Source: Tenrec ecaudatus
Taxonomy: Eukaryota > Chordata > Mammalia > Afrosoricida > Tenrecidae
Assembly (NCBI RefSeq): GCF_050624435.1
Contig: NC_134530.1
Location: 145,926,721 to 145,990,720 of the forward strand
Direction: 5' to 3'
Length of the DNA stretch: 64,000 nucleotides
Shown in pieces: positions 13,401 to 24,800 of the stretch; position 1 is the stretch's first letter; each line of letters starts with the position of its first letter. The notes under the pieces were generated by a model. The model was not told the origin of the DNA. It ran no database searches and was given only the letters and a program-made list of their open reading frames with translations. The position numbers and the translations under genes are program-made.

Positions 13401-13665
13401 GCATTGAATGCCCTATGGGACGTAGATACCTTCTGGCACACGTGGGTCACATGAGCAAGCGCCCAACTCAGTGGCGTATAAGTGACAGATTATTGCTGGT
13501 TGGATTTTAGCTGGGTCTCCAAGTTAAATGGACAGTTGGGGGTGGGGGCGGAATTTTCATTGGGCTTGTGAGCTAAACCATGTTCTTTCACTGCAGCTGA
13601 CCACAGACAAAGACTTTAGAAAGCACCGGAACCGCGTGGCCTACCTAAGTCTGTATTACAATTGA
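5909..13665 (+). CDS. PIFO: PIFO / CIMAP3, protein pitchfork (6 coding exons, complete)
   Basis: Ciliary protein. In other mammals pitchfork acts at the basal body, where it promotes Aurora A activation and primary-cilium disassembly; it is now grouped with the CIMAP (SHIPPO-like) microtubule-associated proteins. Coding exons: 5,909-5,927; 6,191-6,333; 7,119-7,217; 8,983-9,116; 10,812-10,929; 13,597-13,665. Phases join without a break to give 193 aa, close to the remembered ~191 aa of human PIFO. Recognised blocks are HRGPGLY (exon 2), LSKIPTSKKGYTFGART (exon 3), EEKHKQ and VPRF (exon 4), KKIAWPMKFGSPDWAQVPCL (exon 5) and DKDFRKHRNRVAYLSLYYN at the C-terminus. GPGLY and PGTY resemble the Pro-Gly motifs of the CIMAP/ODF3 family. 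The start ATG has A at -3. Introns use GT-AG; the exon 3 acceptor is AAG rather than CAG, the only weak site. The gene is convergent with chitinase A. Confidence 0.95.
6560..6690 (-). repeat. AfroSINE, partial (PIFO intron 2)
   Basis: Diverged reversed SINE; 'gtggctttgaaccacgagccttgcagttggcagtc' is the reversed B-box region. Confidence 0.6.
7960..8175 (-). repeat. AfroSINE (PIFO intron 3)
   Basis: Reversed full-length copy, from 'caaactcactgccatcaagtc' to the head near 8,170. Confidence 0.75.
8460..8640 (+). repeat. AfroSINE, diverged (PIFO intron 3)
   Basis: Old copy; 'aaaggttggcagttctaacccac' and 'ataaagattacaaccaagaaacccc' are recognisable. Confidence 0.6.
9117..10811 (+). other. PIFO intron 4
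   Basis: No gene or exon is recognised here apart from the microsatellite listed separately. Confidence 0.5.
10309..10406. repeat. (TC)n(TG)n compound microsatellite
   Basis: About 75 bp of CT followed by GT dinucleotides in PIFO intron 4. Confidence 0.95.
11290..11600 (-). repeat. MIR-like ancient SINE
   Basis: Phrases such as 'gaggaagtaactgaagctcaaa' and 'gttgcataattcaagttcagctctgtgg' fit the reversed MIR core. Diverged. Confidence 0.4.
11650..11869 (-). mobile_element. SPIN-family non-autonomous hAT element
   Basis: Terminal inverted repeats of the CAGCGGTTCTCAACCT / AGGTTGAGAACCGCTG type. The internal 'ataactgtaattttgctgc' and 'aggggtctcaacccacaggttgag' match SPIN_NA elements. Flanks CGCTAGAG / CTCTAGAG look like an 8-bp target duplication with one mismatch, close to the hAT nTCTAGAn preference. 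Lies in PIFO intron 5. Confidence 0.85.
11880..12090 (+). repeat. MIR-like ancient SINE
   Basis: The string 'gaagcctcggttttcttatctgtacaa' resembles the MIR core 'agcctcagtttcctcatctgtaaaa'. Confidence 0.5.
12105..12320 (-). repeat. AfroSINE (PIFO intron 5)
   Basis: Reversed copy starting 'aaccaaaccactgccattgagtc'. Confidence 0.75.
12362..13085 (+). repeat. AfroSINE split by an LTR insertion
   Basis: The 5' part lies at 12,362-12,469 and the 3' part at 12,974-13,085, both plus strand and collinear. The gap is filled by a solo LTR fossil. Confidence 0.8.
12470..12973 (+). mobile_element. Solo LTR fossil (ERVL-like)
   Basis: About 504 bp, with TG at the start (TGTGTTAGTC) and CA at the end, flanked by the 5-bp direct repeat CTTCC. 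It sits inside an AfroSINE, so it is younger than that SINE. No internal retroviral region remains. A related sequence lies at 59.6-60.1 kb. The family name is a judgement from its ends and target-duplication length. Confidence 0.65.
13285..13500 (+). repeat. Diverged tRNA-SINE (PIFO intron 5)
   Basis: The run 'gggcccctgggtggtacaaactgttaatgtgctcc' followed by 'tttgccagttcaagttcaccca' is an old AfroSINE relative. Confidence 0.55.
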
Positions 13666-13817
13666 GAGGCAGTGACTGCATTCACGGGCATCCTTCTGGC
13701 CACGGAACTTCCAGGATTGGGGATAGAGCCACTTTTCTCTGTGTGTATCACTGTGGGCCTAGTGTCTGCCAGCACGGGGTCTGGGGAGGGAGGGGTTTAT
13801 CTCTGCTGTGCAAGAGT

Positions 13818-13823
13818 ATTAAA
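13818..13823 (+). terminator. Candidate PIFO poly(A) signal (ATTAAA)
   Basis: ATTAAA, the commonest variant poly(A) hexamer, lies about 150 nt after the PIFO stop codon. No AATAAA was seen between them. The true cleavage site is unproven. Confidence 0.45.
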
Positions 13824-14049
13824 GGCAGCTCAGGTTGTTCGATCTTCATGTGCTCATTTGTAGTGCGACGTGAGTAGCGGAGTCCTGGACTGTGGGCTTT
13901 TTGTTCAGTGGGGTTGGTGGTTCAGTGAAATACTGGTGTGTCCCATGCTCTAGCTCTAACTCCCATGTACCAACTTTATATGTTCAGCTTCTAACCTTGG
14001 CCTGAGGAAGCTGTTAGCCCAAGCCAACTCAAAAGCATTGCTATGAAAT

Positions 14050-14990
14050 CATAGAAACCCTTATTAGACGCAAATATCAAAAGATGAAGCTATTGTTTCT
14101 CAACATGTCCTCCATCTAGGTCTATATACTTCGGATGGTGGTGTTTTCCTCTCTCTCAACTCTCCCCAGAGACTGCTGCACTCCAGGAGCCCTGGAGGTG
14201 CAGTGGTTAGGAGTTGGACTGCGATCTTTGAGGTGGGCAGTTTGAAACCACCAGACCCTCCGGGGGAGAAAGAGTTTCCTGTTCCCATAAAGAGCTGTAA
14301 TCTTGGAAACCCCACAGGGGCAGCTCTCTCTCTGTCCTATACAGTCCCTATGAGTCGGCATCATCTCAGTGGCAGTGAGTTTGGTTTGGGTGTGTGTTGA
14401 CACCACATTAAAGCAGCAGTTTGGGCATTCTGGAAGGACTCACTTTTCTTCTAAAGGTTCTTTAAATTTGTGGAACAAAAACATCTCAAAGGGCAATGCC
14501 AGGGCTTTGGGGGTGGAGATGGGGTCAGGCTTCTCAATGAAATATTCATGGGACAGCCCCTGAAGAATGAGCAGGTGCATTGTCATGATGGAAAAAATTC
14601 CTCAGGACAACTTTCTGGGCCTTTTTAAATGCAGTCTTTTAAAATGAAATCTTGAATTTTCTTAAAACTTCTCTCTAATAAGTCCCCATGATTCTCCTTT
14701 GTCCTTTGAAAAAACAGCCCAGATGACCCCTCTGGAATTCCAAACATTGGCCAGCACCTTCTGAGCTGACGCCTTTGTCTCCAAGTTAACTGGCCAAGCA
14801 TTTCCCCTTGGAAACCACTGCTCTGACTGGAGCCTTTGTTGAAGGCACCTTAGTCAGACTAAGACGTGTGTATCACTGGGAGAACTTGTCTGTAGCGTCC
14901 AGTGACTGCACAGGCATGCGTGAGCACGGTTTGTTGACATAAACCCATGCGTGTGTGCACTGGAATCCTGGTTACACAATTATCATTTTT
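14050..14990 (-). mobile_element. Tc1/mariner transposase fossil with a nested SINE
   Basis: On the minus strand, conceptual translation shows mariner-type features: a W.SRGVI.. block near 14,725, then a HDN-like block (ccatcatgacaatgcacctgctcattctt) near 14,560-14,590, where mariners have HHDNA.AH. It is heavily degraded. An AfroSINE at 14,186-14,395 interrupts its 3' part; the element resumes at 14,050-14,180. Element ends are estimated. Confidence 0.6.
14186..14395 (+). repeat. AfroSINE inside the mariner fossil
   Basis: Intact-looking copy from 'aggagccctggaggtgcagtgg' to 'agtggcagtgagtttggtt'. Confidence 0.85.
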
Positions 14991-15221
14991 TAAACTTATC
15001 CTTGTACCTACCAAGAATTTTAGTGAACAGTGGCCTTACTTTGGCATTTGGACTTGTTACATACAACCGACGTTTCAGGAGCCCTTCCAAGTGTGTGAGT
15101 CCCCAGCATGGAGAGATAAAGTCCTGGTTTCACTGCCCTTGCAAAATTAGTTTAAAACTCGTAGAACCAAAAATCTGCTCCCCTCTTTCCATTACATTAT
15201 CTATTTGATCTATTAGTCAAT

Positions 15222-15480
15222 AGATATGAGGGGGCTTCAAAACGTTCATGGACAATGAAATTGATAGATAATGGAGGGATGGGAGTAATAGATAATGGAG
15301 GGATCAATCTTGCCACTCTAATCCCAACAGAATGTCCCAATGGCAGGGTCAATGGTCAAGCTCTTCATTAAAGGTTCTGGAGAAAAAAAAAAGATAATGG
15401 AGGGATGGCTAAGCAGAGTGAATTGGGGAGACGGCTATGGAAGATCATGGGGTAAAACGGATTTTAACAGTTAAAACCTT
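15222..15480 (+). repeat. DNA-transposon end-like fragment and short tandem copies
   Basis: 'gagggggcttcaaaacgttcatgg' preceded by TA resembles a mariner-type terminal repeat. The 15-bp unit 'gataatggagggatg' then recurs three times (15,267, 15,292 and 15,393). Confidence 0.4.
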
Positions 15481-16209
15481 GTCAGTTGATCCTGCCTCTG
15501 ATGCACATTAGGCCTGACCTGGTTTTCGATATTTTCTGTATTTGGCGGGGGGGGCGTGGTTGTTCATTTGGGGGTTTATATCAGATGTGTTCTGTCATTG
15601 GGGTCATCCTCTTGAATTTTTGTTACATGTTTTTTTTCTGTTTTTCAGTACATGAAACCCAGAATGGATGAACCTGTAGGGACAGCAAGTAGAATAAGGG
15701 TTTCTGGGGGGGCGGGTACAGTAGGGGGGGGGCACGATGAAAGGGAACTGATGTCAAGTTCAGGAAGGAAAAGAACATTTTGAAACTGATTGTGGCCCAA
15801 TACTGCTGGGTGTGGTTGAACGATGGAATGATATGTCTATATTAACTCCAGATAAAGTGGTTTTTTAAAGAGTGATGATAGAGCCTAGGGCTCTGAACCA
15901 CCACTCTGAACCACCACAATTTGTTGTTCAGTGGTAGCTTGTGTGTTGCTGTGATGCCCAAAGCTATGTCACTGGTATTTCAAATGCCAGCAGGTCCCCC
16001 AACGTGAGCAGGTTTTAGCGGAGCCTCCAGAGTAGGAGGAAGGAATCCACTGCCACTTTGAAGGAAGTAGCCAGTAAAAACCTGTGCAGAGCACGAGAAC
16101 ATGGTCAGAGATTGAAGGCCGACTGAATGCAAGCAGAGCATCGTCGGAGAAAGTGCCAGAGGACGGGCCTCTCAGGTCAGAACCGACAGACACTATGGCG
16201 CCTGACGAC

Positions 16210-16440
16210 AAAACAAGAGTGCTCTGTGAAGGATCACCTGGGAGAGTTCTAGAATGAAAGTAGCCACGAGCTGCAAACCATCAGGTCATTGGTTCAAACC
16301 CACAAGCAGCTCCCAGAAAGTAAGATACATTTTCCCATAAAGATTTAAAGTCTCTAAAATTCAAGGGGAGAGTTTTTTCTGCCTTGTAGGATCACTATGA
16401 ATTGGAATTAACTAGATAGCAGCAAGTTTCGTTTGGGCAT
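16210..16440 (+). repeat. AfroSINE, diverged
   Basis: 'gtcattggttcaaacccacaagcagctcc' and 'ggatcactatgaattggaattaactagat' mark an old copy. Confidence 0.6.
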
Positions 16441-17443
16441 GGATAGAATGGGACAAAAACATGGAACAACATTCAAAATCACAAAAAAAAAAAGACCAAG
16501 TCTACTGGCCAGACAGAGACGAGTGGGAGCCCCAAGATTACAGCCCTCATCTTCCTTCAGGCATGGAACTGGACTCCCTCCGACCCCGTATTAGGGAATC
16601 AAGCATTTAAGATGGAAAGGTCACCATACCCAAGAAGAAGGGGTGGCGCCTAGGGAGAGGAGGAGGAATGAAGCGGGAAACGAGGGAAGACGTGGCAACA
16701 AGCTGGGACACTGGAGAGGATCCAACGTGTGCCGGGAACCAGCGCGGGTGCGGATTGTCAACTGTCAGATGACTGATCTGTTCTGTAAACTTTACCTCGT
16801 TCACAAGAAAAAGATGAAAAATAATCAAATAAATCCACGGGGGGGGGGGTGGAATTTTCCCCCAAACTATCTGAAATGCCTAATATTTATGGCATCTCTA
16901 CTATGTGCCAAACAGACTATTAACTAAGAATTGAAAATAAGCAGCAATCCAAATAAACTCATCTACTGGCTTCCCGGAAACCTGCAGTGTGGGCCTCCCA
17001 GCCCCCACGCCATCCCCACTGGCCCCCTGCAATGCCTAGTGGCTTGGACCTGCCTCCCCAATCTCAATGGCCTGAGAGATATCTCAGGTTAAAACTTTTA
17101 CCCAATAAATCCAGTCCTGTTGCCATGAAGTGGACTCAGGGTGACTCCTGGTGTATCTTAATAAAACTGCATCATTTACATATTCAGGGATTAACACATT
17201 CTATTTCTATTATCTTTTAATATATTTTATTTTGGTTATAGTTTAATCTGATTATTTCTGTTATCTTGTCAGGAAGTGTTTATGACTTAAGATAAATTGG
17301 GATTAATAAAGCACCCTCTTGCACACCTCCAATTCGTTTCCCTCTTGCATCCATAGTGTATGTCTGGGAGTTAATTTAGCATGGATTATCTTTTTCTGAC
17401 TCTGGGCTCTTTCATTGGAATATATCGATGGCCAGAGGAGATC
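16441..17443. other. Gene-free stretch
   Basis: No gene, exon or named repeat recognised. Confidence 0.4.
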
Positions 17444-17543
17444 TTTACGCTGGTGTTTAGCATATGCACTCAAGCTTGTTCCCAGGGAAGGGAATTCTAA
17501 TTCTATTTTCCAAAATAAGAATCTAATTGGATTTTTTAAAAAC
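17444..17543 (+). repeat. 100-bp direct repeat, left copy
   Basis: Identical by eye to 18,768-18,867. It flanks the LINE block between them. Confidence 0.9.
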
Positions 17544-18767
17544 ATTTTATTAGGGGCTCATACAACTCTTATCACAGTCCATACATATACATACATCAAT
17601 TGTATAAAGCACATCTGTACATTCTTTGCCCTAATCATTTTCTTTTTTTTTTCTTTTTTCTTTTTTTACATTTTATTAGGGACTCATACAACCCTTATCA
17701 CAATCCATACATATACATACGTCAATTGTATAAAGCACATCCATACATTCCCTGCCCCAATCATTCTCAAAGCATTTGCTCTCCACTTAAGCCCTTTGCA
17801 TCAGGTCCTCTTTTTTTTTCCCCTCCCTCCCCAGTCCCCCCTCCCTCATGTGCCCTTGGTAATTTATACATTGTTATTTTGTCATATCTTGCCCTATCCG
17901 GGGTCTCCCTTCCCCCCCTTCTCTGCCGTCCCTCTCCCAGGGAGGAGGTCACATGTGGATCCTTGTAATCAGTTCCCCCTTTCCAACCCACTCACCCTCC
18001 ACTCTCCCAGCATCGCCCCTCACACCCTTGGTCCTGAAGGTATCATCCACCCTGGATTTCCTGTGCCTCCAGCCCTCATATGTACCAGTGTACAACCTCT
18101 GCCCTATCCAGCCCTGCAAGGTAGAATTCGGATCATGGTTGTTAGGGGGAAGAAGCATCCAGGATCTGGGGGAAAGCTGTGTTCTTCATCGGTACTACAT
18201 AGCACCCTGACTGATCCATCTCCTCCCCTAAACCCCTCTATGAGTGGATCTCATTGGCCGACACCTGGGCCTTGGGTATCCACTCCGTACCTCCCCCTTC
18301 ATTCACACACATATATATACTTATATACACACACACACATATACATACATATACACACATCTATCTTTTTTTTTTTTTTTTGCATGATGCCTTATACCTG
18401 GTCCCTTTGGCTCCTCGTGATTGCACTGGCTGGTGTGCTTCTTCCATGTGGGCATTATTGCTTCTGAGCTAGATGGCCGCTTGTTCACCTTCAAGCCTTT
18501 AAGACCCCAGACACTATCTCTTTTGATAGCCGGGCACCATCAGCTTTCTTCACCACATTTGCTTATGCACCCATTTGTCTTCAGCGATACTTTCATGGAG
18601 GTGTGCAGCCAATGATATGATTTTTTGTTCTTTGATGCCTGGTAACTGATCCCTTCGGGACCACTCGATCACACAGGCTGGTGTGTTCTTCCATGTGGAC
18701 TTTGTTGCTTCTGAGCTAGATGGCCGCTTGTTCACCTTCAAGCCTTTAAGACCCCAGACACTATCTA
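17544..18767 (-). mobile_element. Two LINE 3' ends, same orientation (nested or tandem)
   Basis: A short LINE 3' terminus at 17,544-17,640 is followed by a T-rich run and then a second LINE end of the same family (17,665-18,767). A CA/TA microsatellite lies at 18,300-18,360. Near its right side the block 'tctgagctagatggccgcttgttcacc' occurs twice (18,465 and 18,710), an internal duplication. The long plus-strand open frame across this block is antisense to the LINE and not a gene. Confidence 0.75.
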
Positions 18768-18867
18768 TTTACGCTGGTGTTTAGCATATGCACTCAAGCT
18801 TGTTCCCAGGGAAGGGAATTCTAATTCTATTTTCCAAAATAAGAATCTAATTGGATTTTTTAAAAAC
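18768..18867 (+). repeat. 100-bp direct repeat, right copy
   Basis: Partner of 17,444-17,543. Confidence 0.9.
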
Positions 18868-18954
18868 AAAAGTTTCCTACGTCTTCAGTTACCTTTCAGC
18901 CTATTTAAGCTTGTACACTGAATTCACAAGCACTTTCTGAGCACTCACTATGAC

Positions 18955-19135
18955 TGAGTAGATCCCATCTCACAGTGAGCCTGTAAGCCTGAGTAGAACT
19001 GCCCCTGTGGGTTTCTAAGACTATTACTCTCTACTGGAGTAGAAAGCCCCATCTTTTCCCTTGGAGTGGCTAGTGGTTTTGAACCACTGACCTTGTGGTT
19101 ATCAGCCTAATGCATAACCCCCACACCACCATGAG
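18955..19135 (-). repeat. AfroSINE
   Basis: Reversed copy ending in the head region 'aatgcataacccccacaccacca'. It lies just downstream of the chitinase A poly(A) signal. Confidence 0.75.
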
Positions 19136-19185
19136 CATTTTAGAGAGTGCAAATGAACACAAAGAACAAAGCATGCTGTGCCATG

Positions 19186-19191
19186 TTTATT
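19186..19191 (-). terminator. Poly(A) signal of chitinase copy A
   Basis: AATAAA on the minus strand, about 205 nt past the stop codon. It is the first canonical hexamer downstream on that strand. Confidence 0.6.
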
Positions 19192-19396
19192 TTACATCTG
19201 GCTTTGGTTCAGGAGGTTGCCTTTTTTTTAGGTTTCATTAGAATAAAATCTTATTGTAATGGTATTTTAGGAGGGCAGAGAGTCTCAAGCGACAGATTGT
19301 GCTAATACATAGACTCCGTGAAATCATTGGAGGATGTGGTTGGACATGCAACACGCGAGACTCTGTGACAGAGCATGGTGTTAGCATGTTTCTCAT

Positions 19397-21781
19397 TCAA
19401 GGCCAGTTACAACACTTGCAGTTCTGGTCAAAAATCAGTCCTTGGGCACACTGGAGGTGGAAGGTGTTGCCTCCAGCACACTGGTAGAATTTGGTGTTGT
19501 CTTCAGGATCACTATAGGTGCCATCTGCTTTGCCCGAGCAGAAACTTCCATCTCCTCCACTGCCGCTGTCCCCACCGCCTCCACCGCCGCTGCCGCCGTC
19601 CCCACCGCCTCCACCGCCGCCTCCACCAATGTTGGCACAGAAGCCTTCGCTCCTTGGCATCACAGGTTGGTTATACCATGTCTTAGCGGCTGGTGGAGTG
19701 CACGCTAAAGGAATACAAAGAGTAGAACATTCGCCATAAGCTAGTTTTTGAAATGTAGAAGCAGCAGGGTGTAGATGCTTCCCTATATCAATTCTGTTCT
19801 CAGAAACTTGAACCCGGAGAGGGTTCCAAGCTGCACTTGGCAAGACTTCCACAAGGAGACCAAGGTCAAGGAGGAGGACCAGGACCACTGAAAGCCCAGT
19901 AACTCGGCAGCCCCGGGGGTCTCTTCCAGCTCCACTCTGGAACATGGAAGCAACCCTGCAGTCGGAGCGCAAGGGCTTTGTTTGTATTTATTGTGTGTTG
20001 ACTTGGGTTTTCATCATCTTGTATGCATCTTTACTAGTCCATTGTCAACATCGGTGATTTGCTCCTATGTTCTTCCTCTGGTGGTTGAGAAGTGTGTTTT
20101 ACTACTTAGGAGCCCATTGGCATTGTGGGTTACTGGTTGGTTCAAACCCACCAGATGCTGCTCGGAGAAAGATGAGACTCCCTGCTCTCTCAGCGCATTA
20201 CCACCTCAGAGGCCCCAGAGGGCGTCGCCAGGAGTCAGATTTGGCTTGGTGGCAGTGAGTGAGCTCAACAGTGGGCTCACACATAACACTTGTCAGGATG
20301 ATGCAGATCCGGGCAGCGCCTCGTTCTGTCGCACATGAGGTCGCTAAGAGCGAGGCAGAGCAAACTCCGTGCCGAACAAACAGCTCTCAGCCACTAGAAT
20401 TTGTTGGCTCTTGCTAGCTGTCAATTTGAGCAAGATAATTTTATAATCATCCCTTGCAGATTTTTACAGTTCCAGCAATGAATAATTCTAAGAATCTACT
20501 TAGAATAGATTCTAAGGATCTCTTGAGACTTATATCCTTTACTGCTCCACCTTTGTTTTTAAGCAAGCTCCCAGGGATGCTCAACCAAGCACTAGATGAA
20601 GACCACAGGAAGAACAAAGGTTTCTTTCGTCCTGCAGCCTGCTGAGTTAACTGAGATGAATTTCCTTTCCTGCCCTTCCACATGACCTCCCTCCAGTTCT
20701 TCCCATCAGCAGCCATACCAAAAACTCTAGGCAGCTGAGGAAGGATCCCTGGTTGGTTGGTTGGTTGGTTGGTTGGTTGGTTGGTTGGTTGGTTGGTTTC
20801 TGAGTTAGAGTATGGGATACTGTGTCCAGAGGAGAGTGGGCTAGCTTAGAGACACATGTCAGTGCACATGCCTGACTGACTTTCCGAATAAAGCACTTCC
20901 CTAATGTGCTGTGCCCCAGGCATTGGGTTGTTAACCTCTCTGCCCTCGGGGCTCCTTGCCATCAAGTTGTTTCAGGCCCATGGCATCTCTGTGAGTGTCA
21001 GGGTAGGACTGTTCTCATGGGGTTTTCAGTGGCTGGGATTTTAAAGGTAGGTTGTTAGGCCTTTCTGCTGAGGTGCCTCTGTGCAGAACCTCCAACCCTT
21101 TCAGATGGCAACCAAGCATGTGAGCAACTGTTGATACCAACCAAGGACTCTTAGGCTATCGGGTCTCAAGGGCTTGTACGTCATAGCTGCTGAATGTAAC
21201 CCTGGCCCCGTAGCTAGAAATCAGACTTCTGATGAAGGAATTTTCTGTAATGTGTCTCTTTTGCCTAAATGTGAGGGCCTTGAAGTTCTATTGTTACCTC
21301 CATGCTCACTGCCCCCACTAGGTTTGCCTTTTTCTTTTCTTTTCTTTTTTTTTTGAGGATCGGTCTGCATCTTCTTTAGTGCAAAGCATACAACCCAGCA
21401 GTGACATACGTGAGGACAGGTCCAGAAGTGACTTCAGCTTGTTGATGAGTGGGTGTTTGCCTTCACTGCAGAAGGAGCCTGAGAAGTCATCCAGATCAAT
21501 GGCCCAAACCATGGCCCCGCCAAATTTGTTCTCCTTGAGAAAGTCAACCTGTAGACAACAAAGAGTGTTTGGCAACCAGAATCAGGTGGACTCCATGCAA
21601 CGAGCGGGCAGTCGGGTGGAGCTGACCGGTGTTAGTAGGAGGGAGCTGCCGGTGATGCTGAGCCCTCTCAGTTGTATGAAACTGCATGTTCCTTTTGGAC
21701 TTAAAGCATATGATGGACCAGCTCAGCTCAGTTTTTCCTTATTCCAGCTGACAAACCCTTGGGTATCAATAATAAAGGATA

Positions 21782-21850
<69 letters not shown>

Positions 21851-24800
21851 CATATTGATCATTCTGGATAAGCCATGCTTTATACTTAATCCCTACATGA
21901 ACTCAGTGTTTTTTCACAGCTTTATTTCAGATCCCAGGGGTTTCGAACCAAGTGATCCTGACATCAGAATGTGAGCTTTAACAGCTGCATCTTACAGCCC
22001 CTGTCTTACTTCCCTACCACTTTTCTTCTGTGTTAGGCACCTTTTATTAGAGACCTGTGACTAGTCGCAGAATCAACAATTCTTAGCTAAATACCTGCCC
22101 AGGGGGGAGGCTGTTTCCTACTCTGTGTAGAATCAAGTATGAAGTTATTAAAACATTTAGATAAATATACAAAGATAATTATTATTGGCATTAGAGATGA
22201 TGGCCTCAGGCCAACCTTATTATCATTAATGGAGATTAATAAAAATTCTTGTGGGGTAAAAATAAAATTTAATATGAACCCTGGTGGTTACAAGTTGGCT
22301 ACAATCCTCAAGTCTGGTGGTTCAAAACTACCAAACACTCCAGGGGGAAAAGATGGGGCTTTCTCCTGCTGTGAACAGTTACAGTCTTAGAAACTCTACC
22401 CTGTCCTATTGAGTCACTATGAGTCGACATGGACTTGGTGGCAGTGAATTTGGTTTGGTTTTCACTAAACATTCTTTTATAGCCTTCTTTATGGTCACTG
22501 ACAGAATGTTGTATTGTACATAGATGAAATCATGTATGGACTCAACTCTCACCATTATTGGATACTTATGTGGTTTCCAGTTTTTCACTGTGCTGCAATA
22601 AACATACCTATGTTTAAAAATATTTAAATCATATTAGACTGTTCCAATATATGTCCATCTATTATAGCATATATTTAGCGTCATATTATTAATGTTAAAT
22701 CATAGTTAATTTTATTGTTTGCCCTTTGGAGGAAAGCTAAGTCATATTGAGGTTAGTCTACGCTCTCCTATGTATATTTAAAATCTTGAGATCACAGATC
22801 TTAATAAACTGGCTTCCGGTGAACTCAAGACTCAGGGACAGAATGCTTATTTCTTACAAAAGTTAAGTATGTACCTTGTACTCAAAGCTCTTAACATTGT
22901 CATAGCCAATCCACTCAGTCCCTTTGTAAGCATATGGAACCTTCTGGTCTTCAATCCAGGCACTTGTAGCTCCACTTAAGAAAGTGCAGATCTGAGGGGG
23001 GGATTGAGAAGGCAATGATGAACACATCGTAGAGCTATGCTTTAGTCTTGCCTGAGAGGAGCAAGAACTTGAACCAGAGGAAAAATAAAGAGAAACGGGA
23101 AGGGTGAGCAAAGGAGGACAATATGGAGTCTACATTAATCATGCATTTTTCTAGAAAGTGATTTTCCAACACGAGGCACAAGTTTCTACACAAATTAAGC
23201 TCTAAACATAAAAGGGGAGTTCTAATTCAGTTCAAAGAGGTTATTTAAGAAATGACAAATAGAATCACCCACTACCCATCTGTTCAACTTTTGGGGGGTG
23301 ACATGCACGTGGTTCCCATGTTGGAAGCTATGGCACCACTATTTCAAATACGTACTGGCTGGACGACACCTGGTGGGCAGGTTTCTGCACAGCTCCCCGG
23401 TAAGAGAGACAAGGAATAAAAGCCTGGTGGTCTATTTCTGAATATTAGCCAGAGAAAATGCAGAATGTTGTCAACATACTGCTGGAAGATGAGACCCCCT
23501 GGGTTGGAACACACTGGACAGATGCAGAGGCAATGACAATGGACTTGAGCAGACTGCTGATCAAGAAGACGGCGCGGTGCTGGGCAGTGTTCCACTTGGT
23601 CAGCCTACGTGGGACCTGCTTGACAGCGATTAACAAGAAGCCTGACCATACTGCGCTAGTCTTTCTTCTCTCGAGGTCTGGGCAAACAGCTCGTCATTCA
23701 GAGATCAGAATCCTCCTCAGCACAATATTCGAATACACTATCAAGTTGTCAGGGAGGTGAAGTTCTTTGAACTCCTTCTCCAGCTGTGTCCATGGGGACA
23801 ATTCGGTGCTTGGAGAATGTGGTGAAGATGGTACTGTGTGTTTCAAAACCAGCAAAGGAGAGGCAGGGTGAGTTCCTGATAAATTGAAAACTGTTCTTGA
23901 TCCCTCCACCTGTCTTTTCCAAGTGTCTGCTGAGAGCCAGGAGACATCGGGTGCAGGAACTCAGTGGTGGGGGGGAGGGGGAGTGTAGCAGGGTGACTTG
24001 TGAGTGAAAGAGTTTCCCTGGGTGCATTTGAAAGTCTGGATCAGCCACATGAGTTACCTCATAGTAAGCCCAAAAGCCAGCCTCACGGGTGTAAGGTCCA
24101 GACGACCCTGCTCCAGAGACGGGGGCACAGACTGAGGTGTCGGAGGTGCTGAGTCGGAAGGTCCTCCCGTACGTGGGGAACCCCATGATGAGCTTCTCTG
24201 AAGGGACCCCATTGTCCCTCCAATACTTCATGGCATATTCCTGAAGAAGCCAACAAAGACATTATTTCCTCACCAGCGTTTGTCACATTTGATTGACAAT
24301 GCCTGTCACCGTTTCCTAATCAGGAAGCCTTAATACACAACCAAGGCTCTCCCCAGCCCCTTCCCCATCTCCCTCTGCAATATCGGTTCAGGTTCTTCTT
24401 TCTTACACAGTTGAAATAACGGAAGTCGCCTTGGTCCTTGGAGCCGACATGCAGGGGACTGTTGTGGCCTGTGCATGTGTCCCAGCCACCATGGAAGTCA
24501 TAGGTCATCACACTGATGAAATCAAGGAGCCTGGAACAAGAGATGCTAAGTCAGCCTCACACTGGGGACATTTCTTATAGACAACTGAAGAGCAAGAGAT
24601 GGGAGCAGTCGAAGCCCCTGATGGCAAGCAGGTATCATTCTGGCCCTACTAATGGTGCCTCCTTAGGTGAGGGAGACACCAGGGGACTGGAGGGTCTTTT
24701 GTGACTCCCATAGGACGGGACAGAAAGTCTCTAGCTTCCTCGACAAAGAGAAGTCTCCATGGGCGTGGGAAACCCAGGTGAGTAGCTCTCCTATTGCTTT

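Noticed and set aside
17415-18467. A 350-codon open frame on the plus strand
   Set aside because: It runs antisense through LINE 3' sequence and a microsatellite; the same frame content recurs in other copies of the repeat, and no protein family is recognisable.
19397-19972. A 191-codon open frame containing the chitin-binding domain
   Set aside because: Only the part from 19,704 downward is exon; the upstream part is intron 10 reading through the acceptor.
20751-20799. (TTGG)n as a telomere-like or regulatory array
   Set aside because: A plain tetranucleotide microsatellite; not TTAGGG and without other context.
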